From Brasenia schreberi (taxonomy: Eukaryota; Streptophyta; Magnoliopsida; Nymphaeales; Cabombaceae), in assembly GCA_036023115.1 (NCBI GenBank), contig JAYKKT010000073.1, positions 11,017,001 to 11,081,000 on the forward strand: a stretch of DNA of 64,000 nt, in the 5' to 3' direction. Shown in pieces: positions 10,556-21,545 of this stretch. Within the stretch, counting starts at the first letter, position 1. Every line of letters starts with the position of its first letter. The translations under genes and the position numbers were made by a program. The notes beneath the pieces are model-generated. The model was not told the DNA's origin and ran no database searches. It worked only from the letters and a program-made list of their open reading frames with translations.

Positions 10556-13500
10556 AGGTGACGGGGTCCATCGTAAGGGGTTCACGTGAAATCCAAGGGA
10601 GGAGAGAGAAGGTCCAAGGTGAGTGGTTAGTGCTTTCTTTGTTTAGGGTTTTATTAATTGTGGTTAGTGTAGGATTAGTCAAGGGTTGCCCCACCCTAAT
10701 TGAAAGGTTGATATTGCTTGGACAAAGAGGCTTAAGGTGGCTAATCGAAGCTCAAGCACACCCTAAACCGTTGTTAAGAGGTAAGTCCCTAATCCCCCTA
10801 AACCAGTCTTCCTAATCCCTCTAAACCACCTAACCGACCTCCCCTAATCCCACTTAGGTTAACCTAACACCCCAGCCCACCTTAAACCTAAACTACCCAC
10901 ACATCCCCTAAACACTCAAACCGACCTACCTTCCCATACGCACCCTCGCGTGCCCCGCGCACCGTAGCGCGTCACCCATGCGCTGTGCATGCGCCCTGCA
11001 CGCTCCCTGCAAACCTGTCACCTGCCTGGCGTCCACCCGTAGCCGACCTACTTCCTGCCACTACCACCGACCTCCACCGCCTCACCTGTCAGCCGACCAA
11101 CACCCTATCTGCCACCACTACCACGCCCCAGCCACCACCTCCTAGCCCTCCAGCCGGCCACCATCATTCCCCTTTCACCCGGCTCCCCTAGTCGCCCAAC
11201 ACTCCAACTCCATCCGGCCAGCTGTGACCTTACCCCAACTACCCAACACTCCACGCCCTTAGCACCCTACCACACACTACCTACCCCATCTCTTATCCCA
11301 TTTACCTCACCATCAACCCACCTAAACACCAAGACCTGCCACTACCATGCCTTACCCATACCCACACCAAAACCTACAACCTTAGTGCCGTGAACTTCAT
11401 AAAACCCTCAAGGTTGAAGGCTCCATTTAACCATCTTTCGCTTCAAGCTTCAAGGAAGACTCATTCGTGGGTGTGAAGCCAAGCAAATTCACGAAGATTG
11501 GAGTGGACAAACATCCGAATAACGTAAGTGTTTAATTCGGTATTTCATATCTCCTTTCTACGCTTTGATTCAATTTGAATACGGGGTTGTATTAGCGGAG
11601 CCTTGTCTCCCCCGATTGTAATAACTTGGTTTGCTACACGAAGCACACATGAGCACTTGAGCCTTAGCTCTTACTCGTACACAAGCACCCACGTGTACCA
11701 TTGAGCCTTCGCTCTTACTCCTAAGACTCTAGTAAGAGCTGCGTGAGTTGTCTTTAAATTTATACACTCACACACGCGTGCATTGAGCTTTCGCTCTTAT
11801 TCTATATATGTATTTCAATTTAGCTAGGTTGTTACATTAAGTCGTGTGAGTTTGTCTTTCAATTTTACACTCACACACAAAGAACACCCGAATGCTTGCT
11901 CGTGCACCTCACGCACCATTTTGGCCTTGGCAGCCGCTAAGATATAGTCCTATTTCTATACTTTCCGCTGCGTTTTCCCGGTTCAGCTGCATGTGTTTGT
12001 CTTTCCATTTACACACCAACACAACACGTCCACGTTGGCGACCTTCGAGCCCATATATATATAGTTGTATTTCCCTTCCGCTATGTCTTTAAATTTCGGG
12101 TTTTAAGGTTCAGTTGTGTGAGTTGCATTTCCATTTATACACGGCATACACTTACACAATTGAGCCTTTCCGCTCTTAAGATATAACTGTATTTCCCTTT
12201 TGCAATTTCCCTTAAGCATTGTCTTTCAATTTCGGGTTTTTCCGTTCAATTGTGTGAGTTTGCATTGCATATTCGCCATACCACGAGTTAGGGCACATAC
12301 TTGCATCAAACCAAACCCCATACACCCGTGCAAAAATCGCCCATGCTTAGGCACTTGATGCAGACATCACACGCCTAATTTGGCTAAAACCCGAGACATA
12401 GGAGACGTGCAAATCCTACGTTTGTAAAATCTGCAACAAAACAAGCAAAACCGATCAAACACTTTGCATACTTTTCAAAAAGGTTACGTTTGCTCAAAAT
12501 CAACTTTTTAAAAGCATACAGACTGACCCTTGCGCATCGGTATAAGAAGGTCTGCGACGAAAAGAACCCACTTGCTCACAGTCGCCCCAAACAAGTTAGA
12601 TATTTTCAAAACTTACTTCGCTAGCTTGAGTAAGCTACCTGGCACGCCCTTTAAGCGACTTAGACATACGAAAAGGTTCGCTCTAGGCCCTAAGAAGCTC
12701 GGGGTCGGAAATTTCTACGTGTCTACAAGGCTGTATTTTAAAAATGCCCCTAGCTTGTTGGGGATGCATGATTTTACCCGGACACATGGTGAAGGGCCGT
12801 GGTTTTTCAAAACAACTTTTTGGGTGGACGATGGATGTCCATGTCCACTTATTTCGATGGTTTTTCTAACATGATCATGATACTTTTTGCTCAAGGATGG
12901 AAAACATAACCAGCCCTGAGTAATCGTCATGGCCATCATATTCGATTTGTCATGGTCTCCATATTTCATCGTGGGACTCATGATCTTATCCTAACACCAT
13001 CAAGGTTTTCATTTTAACCAGATGTTGGAAATTTTCCTTTTTAAAGACATATGTAGGGTTAAACTCTTGAAATTTTGATCCCTTTTGAAAAAGCAATTTT
13101 GGGAAATCCTCCCTTTCTATATGAAGATGGTTTCTATACCAGCCCCTTGATCAAAATATGTTTCCTATACTTGATTTTGGTCAAGCAAGGTTTTTGGAAT
13201 TTGTTTTGAAAATTCATGCCTTCATGGGGCATTTGATCAAGTATGGGGGATATGTCTCAAAGAGACACTTCAGCCACCCGATGTAGGGCTTGCCCCTTAA
13301 TGGAGTCTTGAGTTTTGAACTCATACTCTGTTGAAAGGGGCTGCCTTTTACTTTGCCTATCTGTTTGGGATTGGTTTTTCAAATGTGTGCTTCGATGAAC
13401 ATCATTCCCTCTTCCATGACATGGGAGATGATGTCTCGAATTTTCGAGGCCTACAGCAAGGCCAAGCACGAATTTTCTTTTGGCTTAGTGATTCCTTTCA

Positions 13501-14393
13501 CATGCCAATAGAGTTTTCGAAATGTATGGCACATTTAGTATGAACAACATCTTCACTTGATCAAGTCAAGTACCCAATGCATGAATTGCAATGCTTGGGA
13601 GGTTTTTATCAAAACATTTTTGAAAGGCTTTTGTGAAATGCTAACCCTTTTTCGAGATTCTCATTTCCTTTTGAAATTTGCCTTTGAAGGTGTTGGATTT
13701 GATTCGTATGGAGACCTGCCTATGATGGCTCGATACATAGGGGGTCGACTCTTATTGTCCCTTTGGTTTCTCTTAAACTTGAGTTCTAAGATGATGTCTA
13801 GACCCGATGTTTTGTTCACATGCATGATTTCATAATGTAATGCATGATGCTTATGCACACACTATGGGTTAGACTCATTTCTAAAAATCCCCAATTTTCC
13901 ATAAGTCAAGGATTTTATGAATTTCAGAAAGCTTGGAGGTGTTTATTCCTCCTTGCTTTGGTGATTCTCGAGTTTTTCAGTTTTGAAAAAGCTCTAGGCA
14001 AAAGGGGTGGATCGGACCAGCTTTTTGGATATTTGTGGGTTTTGGGAGTATATACAATTTTCGAAAGGTATTTTTACAATTTTCGAAAAAGGACTTTGTA
14101 CATGGCCAAAGGCTTTTGAAACAAATTTCTTTTTGGAATTTTTAGTTTTCCAAATGTTTTTGAGATTTTGAGGGTTTTCAATTTTTTTGGTTTTTGGTAA
14201 TATCTAATTTTTTTGTGTTTTTCAAAAGTAGGGATCTTCCATTGAACCTACAAAGAAAACATTCATCAATCAGACTCTAATTAATAGGTCTAAGACATGG
14301 GTTTCAGTTTTAGAGGTTCTACAGGGCACCCTTGACCCAGATGGTCTTAGGTGGTGGCTCAGGAGGTATGGGTGGGTTGTAGCCTAGTCCATA

Positions 14394-14890
14394 TCATTCC
14401 CTATTGGCTTTAGGTAGGATAGGTTCAAGCCTATCTTGGTTTCGGGTTCCCAGGCCCGCGTAGGGTTTATATCCCATGTTTAGAATCATGTTCCAAGACC
14501 TTTTGTTTTTCGAAAAGTTTTGGTATAATTCATGGTCTTGGAACATGGAATCGTCCATGTTAGGGGTATATACCCGTTCGGTTTTGGATAAAGGGAGTTT
14601 GGATTTTGGGGTGGTGGAAGGCTTGGGCTTCCACGCAACCCTGGTTTGGGAGTTATAGCTTTCAAGGGAAACCAGGCTTGGTCCCTTGAGAGCTTTTGGA
14701 TATTTTGGGGTGATGGAAGACTTGCGCTTCCATACAACCCGATTTTGGGAGAGTTTTTCTTCAAAGGAAGCCAAGACTGGTCCTTTGAAGTTTTTTGGAT
14801 GTTTCAGGGTGAGGGAAGACTTGAGCTTCCACACGACCTGGGTTTGGGAGAGATTTTCTTCAAGGGAAGGCAAGTTTGCTCCTTGAAGTT
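14394..14890 (-). CDS. ORF with three 33-residue repeats and G-patch-like motif
   Basis: About 165 codons, with the start uncertain (no ATG at the open end). The first 90 residues are three imperfect copies of a 33-residue unit built around SQ.RVVWK.KSS.TPK (DNA unit 99 bp). The rest reads MDDSMFQDHELYQNFSKN, then MGYKPYAGLGTRNQDRLEP. The latter resembles the G-patch-like segment found between protease and RT in this family (compare the decayed version near 28980-29050). The repeats are not seen in the full-length element. Function unknown; it may be a domesticated or relaxed spacer of a non-autonomous element. Confidence 0.45.
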
Positions 14891-14896
14891 TTTGAC

Positions 14897-15838
14897 CTAT
14901 TCCCTAGGTGCAACTCGTGGTGCCCCTAGGGATGGATTTTTTTGTTTCAAAGCCATAGCCTTGGTGCCAGGGTACAAGACTAGGCTTGAAGAAGTGGGTT
15001 TTTCTATGGTAGGGTTATGAGCTCCTAAGATGTCGATGCATGCATTAGGGGTCTCCATGTCTACCATTTTTTGAACTTCTTTTTCTTTTTGTTTTTGAAA
15101 TTCTTTTGGGTGGTGCGGAATATTTGGCGCACCTTGAAAATCCTTTACCTTAGGCACATCTTATGGGTTTGTGTGTGCATGGGTGTGAGCCAATGCATCT
15201 GATGACCCTATTTCGAGAAGAGAGTTTTGAGGAGAATAGGTTTCAGGCATACCTCTTTGTGGCTTGTCTACCTTTTCATGGTGAGAGCAGGCCGTTTTCC
15301 CGAGTAACTCTGTTTTGAGCCCCCAGGGTTTTACGAGGCGTTCCTTTTCGAAACCTTCCTGTTTTTCACTCCCGTCTCTTTGTGGGGTGTGGATTTTGTT
15401 TCCCACTGTGTATGCGTGCCTAGAATTAGGAATTTCATTTGAAATTTTCGAAATTTCAAAGTTTTGTTTTTCAATTTTTTTTGTCTTTTTGCAAGATTTC
15501 AAGATTTTTTTGAGTTTTGAAATAGACAAATCTTTTTTTGATTTTTCTATGGATTTTGAAAAGCTTTGAGATTTAGGAGTGGATGACTCATCCCTTTTTC
15601 GGGATTCGTCTTTAATCTCCAATCCTTCATTGTGTTTGAGATCGGTTTTCATTTCATGATCCTTATGTGCCCTAGAAGAGCTGCTATGTGATCGATGGGC
15701 TTTAAGCTCCTTGCTTAAAGCATCCATCTTTTGAAATATTTTTGAGATATCATCAAGCTCTTTTTGGGCTTTATCTGTTTTGAAAGCCTTCTTTAGTTTA
15801 CTCAACGAGGATTGTTGTAGCTTTTTATCCATTTGCAA
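14897..15838 (-). CDS. Lys/Ser-rich ORF replacing gag in non-autonomous element (one in-frame stop)
   Basis: Begins MQMDKKLQQSSLSKLKKAF about 85 bp after the PBS and runs 225 codons to a TAA at 15161-15163. The same frame stays open for another 86 codons to 14897. It is rich in Lys, Ser and Glu, with coiled-coil-like stretches (residues about 1-45 and 100-135), and has no CCHC knuckle. It does not resemble the gag at 29610-31562. Its position right after the PBS is where gag should start. Protein existence is unproven, but length and openness stand out among otherwise broken neighbours. Confidence 0.5.
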
Positions 15839-15921
15839 ATTTTTGAATCAAATTTTGAAAACACTTTTTTGGAAAAAATTTTCAAGAGTTTTGTTTGTTT
15901 TATCAAAGTTTTAAGACTCGG

Positions 15922-15939
15922 GTCCCACCGGGCGTGCCA
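15922..15939 (-). other. Primer-binding site
   Basis: Reads TGGCACGCCCGGTGGGAC on the minus strand, 3 bases inside the LTR edge at 15943. It matches the motif at the other three PBS positions. Confidence 0.65.
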
Positions 15940-15942
15940 ATC

Positions 15943-18900
15943 TATAGGACACGAAAATTCTCACTTCTGGTTCTTAGGCCTAAAGTGAACCTTTTCGACT
16001 TCTACTTTGCTTTATATGGGCATGCCAGCTAGTTTGCTTTAAAAACTAGCAAAGTTTTGAAATATCTGACTTTTTTGGGCGATTATGGGCAAGCGGGATC
16101 TTTTCGCTCGAAACCTTCTTAAACCGGTGCTCAAGGGTTAGTTTAAGCGCTTATGGACTTTGATAAAACGGTTTTGACTCTTGAAAACGTAAGTGTTTGA
16201 AAATACGGATTCGATTCGTGTTTGTGTTTACAAGTTTTATTTACTTGGGTTTTGCACGTATCCTATGTCTTGGGTTTTAGCCAATTTAGGCATGAGATGT
16301 GTGCATCAAGTGCCTAAGTATGGGCGATTTTTGCACGAGTGTATGTGGTTTGCTTTGATGCAAGTATGCGCCCTAGCTCGTGGTATGGCGAATATGCAAT
16401 GCAAACTCACACAACTGAACGAGAAAACCCAGAATTGAAAGACATAGCCGAAGGAAAATTACAAAAGGGAAATATAGCAATATCTTAAGAGCGGAAAGGC
16501 TCAATTGTGTAAGTGTATGCCGTGTATAAATGGAAATGCAACTCACACAGCTGAACCTTAAAACCCAAAATTTAAAGACATAGCAGAAGGGAAATACAAC
16601 TATATATATATGGGCCCGAAGGTCGCCAACGTGTGCGTGGGTGTTGTGTGTATATGTAAAGACAACTCACACGACTTGGAATGTAAAACCCAAATTGAAT
16701 TGCAATATGGCTCTTATTAGAGTCTTGGGAGTAAGAGCGAAAGCTCAATGTGTGTGAGTGTGGAATTGAAAGACAATGCACACAACTTGAAAACAAAACC
16801 CCAAATTGAATTGCAATACGGCTCTTATTAGAGTCTTGGGAGTAAGAGCGAAAGCTCAATGTGTGTGAGTGTGGAATGGAAGGACAACGCACACAACTTG
16901 AATGTAAACCCACGCAGCGGAATTTATATAAATAGAGTTATATCTTAGGGACTGCCAAGGCCCATTTGTGTGCAAAAGTATGCAACTAAGAGCGGAAAGG
17001 GTCAAGTGCACGTATGTGCTTGTGTGTCATACATCAATATTACATCTTGGGGGGAGACTACGCTCCATTATTACAACCCCATATCAAAATTTAATTGAAC
17101 GTAAGCAAGTTAATGTAATAGACCAAGTTTAGACACTTACATGTAGCTGGTCCATCTTCAACTTGCTTGGATTTGGACTTGTGATTCACCTTGGGCAGCC
17201 ATGAGGAGTTCCTTAGGTAGCTTGAGAGAGGCTGGGGCTCGGGTATGTTTTGGGACAGGTAGGGATGTTGGTCGGCTGATTTGTGGAAGCTAGGTTGGGT
17301 GTTAAGGTGCTGGGAGTTGGGGGTTAAGGATTAGGCACTAAGGTGACAGGCCGGGTAGAATGGGAGTGATGGTAAAGGAGTGCTAGTCGGCTGGTGAGGG
17401 TGGGAAGGTATGGCTGGTGGGAGTGCTGGCCGGGTGCAAGGTATGGCTGGTGATGGTGTTGGCCGGGTGGAAGGGAGAGATGGAGTTGGGTGCTGGCTGG
17501 GAAGGAGGCAACAGGTGGTGCTGGCTGGGAAGGAGGCGACAGGTGGTGTTTGTTGGGAAGGAGGCGGTAGGTGGTGTTGGCTGGGAAGGAGGCGGCAGGT
17601 GCTGCTGTCCTAGGGGAGAGAATATGCTGGTGCTGGTGGGAGTGATCTGCTGGCCGATTGGGTAGGTGCTGGCGAAGGGGGGAAGCCGGGTGGAAGGAAG
17701 GCTGGTGGGTGGATGATGTTGGCAGGGTGGAAGGTGGTGTTGGCTGGGAGATGATGCTGCTCTAGGTGGAAGGGAGCCCTCTACTGGCTGGGAGTGAAGG
17801 GGAGTGATATGTTGGCCCCTTGAGATAAGTTAATGGCTGGGGAGATAAGGGAGCTAGCGACTAAGGTCGGTTGGTTAGTGGGTAGTTAGGGAGTGGCTGG
17901 GCTTAGTTAGGAACCAAGGTTAGTTAGGTAGGCTGCGACTAGATATTTATATTAGGTGGGTTGGGATATATTGTGGGTTAGGCTTTAGTGGTTTAGGATA
18001 TGAGTAGATGCAAATAGGTTAGGTCGGTTTAGGGAATATTGTGGGTTGGGCTAATGGTTTGGGGTAGGTCGGTTAGGTGGGCTGGGTTTAGTTGGTTAGG
18101 GACTTAGTTAGGTGAACTAAGGTTAGCTTAGGGCTAGTTGGTTAGGGTCTAGGTGGTCCAACTAGGTGAGGTCGGCTAGGTGAAGTGGGTGTGGTTTTGG
18201 GTGAGAAGGGCTAGGTCTAGGCTACGTTTGGGTTAGGTTTAGGAGAGATGGCTAGGTGAGACAGGCTAACTTAGGGCTTGGTTTAGGAACCCACCTCTCG
18301 GAGCCGGTCCACCACTTTAGTTGCTGCCATATCCAAGTTGGTGCAGCCCTAGGTCAAGTGTAGGTGAATACAAGCTTGAACCCACACTCTTGGTCAGACC
18401 CACAAGGCTAACCCACTTTGACCAAAAAAGTCAAGTCTACCAACTTTCTCACTCCTACTTTATGACCCTTTTCTCTCTCTATCCAAGCCTTCCAAGAGCA
18501 TTCACGTGAACTTTTGTGGGCCCCTCACCCCTATTTATAGGGAGGTGAAGTGGGTCATGGATATGGATATTGGATTTAGATCTTGAGATCCAAATCCAAA
18601 TCCAAATACATTTTGGGTTTGGATCTGGATATATATGGTCCAGATCTAATCCAAATTTGATTTTTTTGATTCCTTCATGGCATTTCTAGACGGATGGTTT
18701 GTGCAGGGCCTAACTTCATCAATACTCCATCTTGCGTTAGGTCTTCGCCAACATTTTCGTCTGATCTCCTTCTCACCTTCGGGATTTCATTTTGATTATA
18801 TTTATGATATTTGGGGCTTGGATGTCTGAGAATTTGGGGATGCTTTTGGCATGGGAGTTGATATGCCGGGCTTCAAGTATGCTTTGGGTCCAGGCTCTCC

Positions 18901-19180
18901 TTTGCCTTTTTGATCCGCTTTTATCAGGGCAAGAGGTTTTTGGGGCTTTTTCGCCTACTTTTGTGGCTGCTTCTGATCAGGCTGTACCTGTTGGATTCAG
19001 CTCTTTGCAAAATTGGAACTTGGCCCAAGTATAATACATTTCATATCAAAATGGGATTTTATACAAAATTTGGAGCTTTTATAACTCTTGGGCTTTCAAA
19101 AACTCAAAATCTGGTCTTAAAAAGGGGATTTTAAAACCAGGTATGTTTTATGAAAGTCGTGGGATTTTGGGGTGTTTACA
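15943..19180 (-). mobile_element. 5' LTR of the non-autonomous element, minus orientation
   Basis: Runs from a mutated U5 end (TATAGGACACG) at 15943 to GGGGTGTTTACA at 19180, about 3.24 kb. It has the terminal hairpin at 16028-16050 with compensated stem changes, paired-hairpin modules (16709-16724 and 16820-16835), G-rich leader repeats (17200-18290) and a TATA box on the minus strand at 18531-18539. The plus-strand flank (19181 onward) is gag of another element, so it appears to have inserted there. No matching target duplication could be found, since its other end is missing. Confidence 0.8.
18531..18539 (-). promoter_or_regulatory. LTR TATA box
   Basis: CTATTTATA on the plus strand reads TATAAATAG on the minus strand, in the same context (followed by GGGTGAGGGG) as in the other LTRs. 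Confidence 0.65.
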
Positions 19181-20467
19181 GACGGAATAATCGACAACCT
19201 TAGCCAAGAGGCTGAGGCGACCGACTCTTGCTCATCACATGGCGAACCTGCCAAAGTCAAGAAAAGAACTACCAAGACAAGAAAACCCAAGGAAACCTCC
19301 GCAATGGAGGGGGACCAATACCACGATTCCTTCACACTGAAGGATTGAAAGCCCTTTAACAATTGTTTAAAGGGTAAAATAAAGAAAAGAAATTGTATGC
19401 CCTGTCTGACTTCCTTCCTTCTGATTATGAAACAGACAGCGACGACGACATACCAAATTTTCATCGGTATGATGGCACGGGGGATCCTAGATCCCACTTG
19501 CAACTCTTTTCGAGCAGAGCCCATAAGAAGAAAAGGGACTCTGCGAAATGGATTTATTGGTTCTCCCTTTCCCTCAAGGGGACTGCTTTAAAATGGTTTG
19601 CTTCCTACGACTTCAGCCACTTTGCTACTTTTGAAGAGTTAGCAAACAGTTTTATGTAAAGATTTTCACACAACGTAGAAGTAACACCCACTTTGAACAC
19701 CTTGAGGGACACAAAACAAGCTTCAAACAAGGACGTACATGCGTTCATCATTCGATGGAGGTCCCTCCTTGGGCAAATAAAAGAGCCCATCTCCGAAGGA
19801 TGCACAGTCATGCTCCTCCTTGAAAAATTTAAAACGGAGATCAAAACACTTCTTTCATTGCACGAAATATCTACCTTTCACAAGTTAATAAAGAAGGCTT
19901 CCTTATTTGAAACCAACCTGAAAAAGGGAGTCTATGACGACTTGTGAAAGGGAAAAATACTTCCCAAAATGAGATTTGAAAAACCCGAAACTTACGGGCC
20001 ACCCATAACGGACAAAGGGGCAAAACCCCAAAAGATTGCAAATGTACGAGTGGAGTTGAGCCCGACAGGCACTTCAAAAAAGCTAGAACAACAAAAAAAT
20101 GAAAAAAATGAAAAATTTCAAAAAAACTTTGAAAAATGGGAGTATACCCCACTGGGGCACCTGTCTCGGAGGTCCTTACTCGCCTAAGGTTTAGTAGTAC
20201 TCCCAGAAATTCCCGAGGGGAACCCGCCAAAAGGGAGGTTTTTGTACAAATATTGTAAGTATCATTGGCTCAAAGGCCATGATACGAACAAATGCTTTTC
20301 CCTTTTAAACAAAATTGAAAACTTGATAGAGCAGGGCCAGCTCCAGACCACTGAAGAACTTGAGCCTGCCCAAGCTGTGCTCAAAGAACCCTTCCCCAAT
20401 CACGCAAGTACCAATGGGAAGGCAAAAGAGGTATGTGCTTCTGCAACCTCAAAAGGTTTTGTGCATG
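19181..20467 (+). pseudogene. gag of an older plus-strand element, part 1 (interrupted by insertion)
   Basis: Reads in one frame from about 19380 (YALSDFLPSDYETD) through the gag core (WFASYDFSHFATFEELANSF) to the knuckle CKYHWLKGHDTNKC and beyond. It is broken by three nonsense codons: TAA at 19657-19659, TGA at 19945-19947 and TAA at 20185-20187. Each sits where the homologous copies have CAA, TGG and CAA, i.e. C-to-T or G-to-A transitions. A 1-bp loss near 19347 separates the N-terminal part. The gene stops at 20467 in the GCATG target site of the full-length element and resumes at 34733. Confidence 0.85.
20463..20467. other. Target-site duplication, left copy (GCATG)
   Basis: GCATG lies directly before the LTR terminus TGTAGACGC, with an identical copy at 34728-34732. 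Five bases is the usual duplication length for Ty3/gypsy integrase. Confidence 0.9.
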
Positions 20468-20552
20468 TGTAGACGCAGAAAGTTCCCGCTTCTGGTTCTT
20501 AGGCCTAAAGTGAATCTTTTCGTGTGTCTAAGTAAGCAAAAAGGGCATGCCC

Positions 20553-20572
20553 GCTAGCTTACTTAAGCTAGC
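20553..20572 (-). other. Conserved U5 terminal hairpin
   Basis: GCTAGCTTACTTAAGCTAGC forms a perfect 8-bp stem with a 4-nt loop, 85 nt from the LTR terminus. Equivalents are at 31791-31810, 40000-40019, 16028-16050, 36773-36792, 1135-1154, 45548-45567 and 12620-12639. Two copies carry GCTAGTTT paired with AAACTAGC, a compensated change. Confidence 0.75.
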
Positions 20573-21283
20573 GAAGAAATACTTTGAAATCTGACTCCTA
20601 ACGTAGCGACAGTGAGCAAGCAAGCTCTTTTCGTCGCAGACCTTCTTGCACCGATGCGCAAGGGTCAGTCTGTACGCTTTAAAAATCGAGTTTTAAAATA
20701 TGAGAACCTACGAAAACGTTTGAGGTGTTCGATTCGGGTTGTTTTTGTATGATTTTCAAGTTTTATTTCACGTGGATTTGCACGTGCCTATGTCTTTCCT
20801 TTTTATCTCTTTTCGGGCCAACTAGGTGTGTGTTATGAACACGTGACCTAAGTGGGGCGACTTTGAGCAGGAGTATGGGGTTTGCTTTGATGCAATATGC
20901 GTCCTAACTCGTGGTATAGCGTATATGCAATGCAAACTCACGCAACTCCAAAGGGAAAACCCGAAATTGAAAGACAATGCGGAAGGGAAATGACTTGAAA
21001 TGTAAATTGCAAAAGGGAAATTGCGAAAGGGAAATTGCAAAAGGGAAATATGGCTATATCTTAAGAGCGGAAAGGCTCAATAGTGCAAGTGTGTGCCGTG
21101 TATATATGTAAAGACTACGCACATTGCTGAACCTTAAAACCCAAATCTTAAAGACATAGCCGAAAGGGAAATACTTAATATATATATGGGCCCGAAGGTC
21201 GCCAACGTGTTGCGTGGGTGTTGTGTGTATATTGAAAGACAACTCACACGACTTAAATGAAACCCAAATATAAATTACAATAT

Positions 21284-21545
21284 GGCCTTAACTAAGGTCT
21301 TGGGAGTAAGAGCGAAAGCTCAATATGTGTGAGTGTAGAATTGAAGTACTACGCACACGACATGAAATTAAACCCAAATATAAATTGCAATAGGCCTTGA
21401 CTAAGGTCTTGGGGAGTAAGAGCGAAAGCTCAATGTGTGTGAGTGCGAGAATTGAAAGACAACACACACAATGTGAAATTAAACCCAAGGGAAAATATAA
21501 CACGGCCTTTACTTGGGTCTTGTAAATAAGAGCGAAAGCTCAATG
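21284..21545 (-). repeat. Tandem ~110-bp hairpin modules in LTR
   Basis: TAAGAGCGAAAGCTCAAT at about 21306, 21418 and 21527 marks units 109-112 bp apart. Each is preceded by a CCTTnnnnAAGG-type hairpin (first at 21284-21299). The identical array is at 32508-32769 in the 5' LTR. Confidence 0.75.

Larger units (their letters stand above)
9589..12727 (+). mobile_element. Complete LTR, plus orientation (3139 bp)
   Basis: Runs from TGTAAACACCCCAAAATCC to ACGTGTCTACA. It has the purine-rich tract AAAGAGGGGCATC directly upstream, so it behaves as a 3' LTR. The order inside is: U3 with palindromic ATCCAAA units (10304-10488), TATA box (10547-10555), C-rich leader (10800-11380), GATACGGGGTTGTATTAGC block (about 11578), TTGAGC...GCTCTTA modules (11660-12180), terminal hairpin (12620-12639) and end. 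No gene is expected inside; the Pro-rich frames are low-complexity leader sequence. No PBS follows at 12728. Confidence 0.9.
12728..15942 (-). mobile_element. Internal region of a non-autonomous Tat derivative (3' truncated)
   Basis: A minus-strand internal region between the PBS (15922-15939) and the plus LTR ending at 12727. In element order it has a Lys/Ser-rich ORF (15838 to 14897), a repeat-bearing ORF with a G-patch-like end (about 14890-14394) and a non-coding stretch (14390-13850). Heavily decayed RT/RNase H follows (about 13850-13200, still showing segments such as CCCCTTAATGGAGTCTTGAG), then an integrase zinc-region relic (about 12990-12750, KKYHDHVRK). No Retrotrans_gag core, protease motif or YVDD is seen. 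The integrase core, PPT and 3' LTR are missing. Confidence 0.75.
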
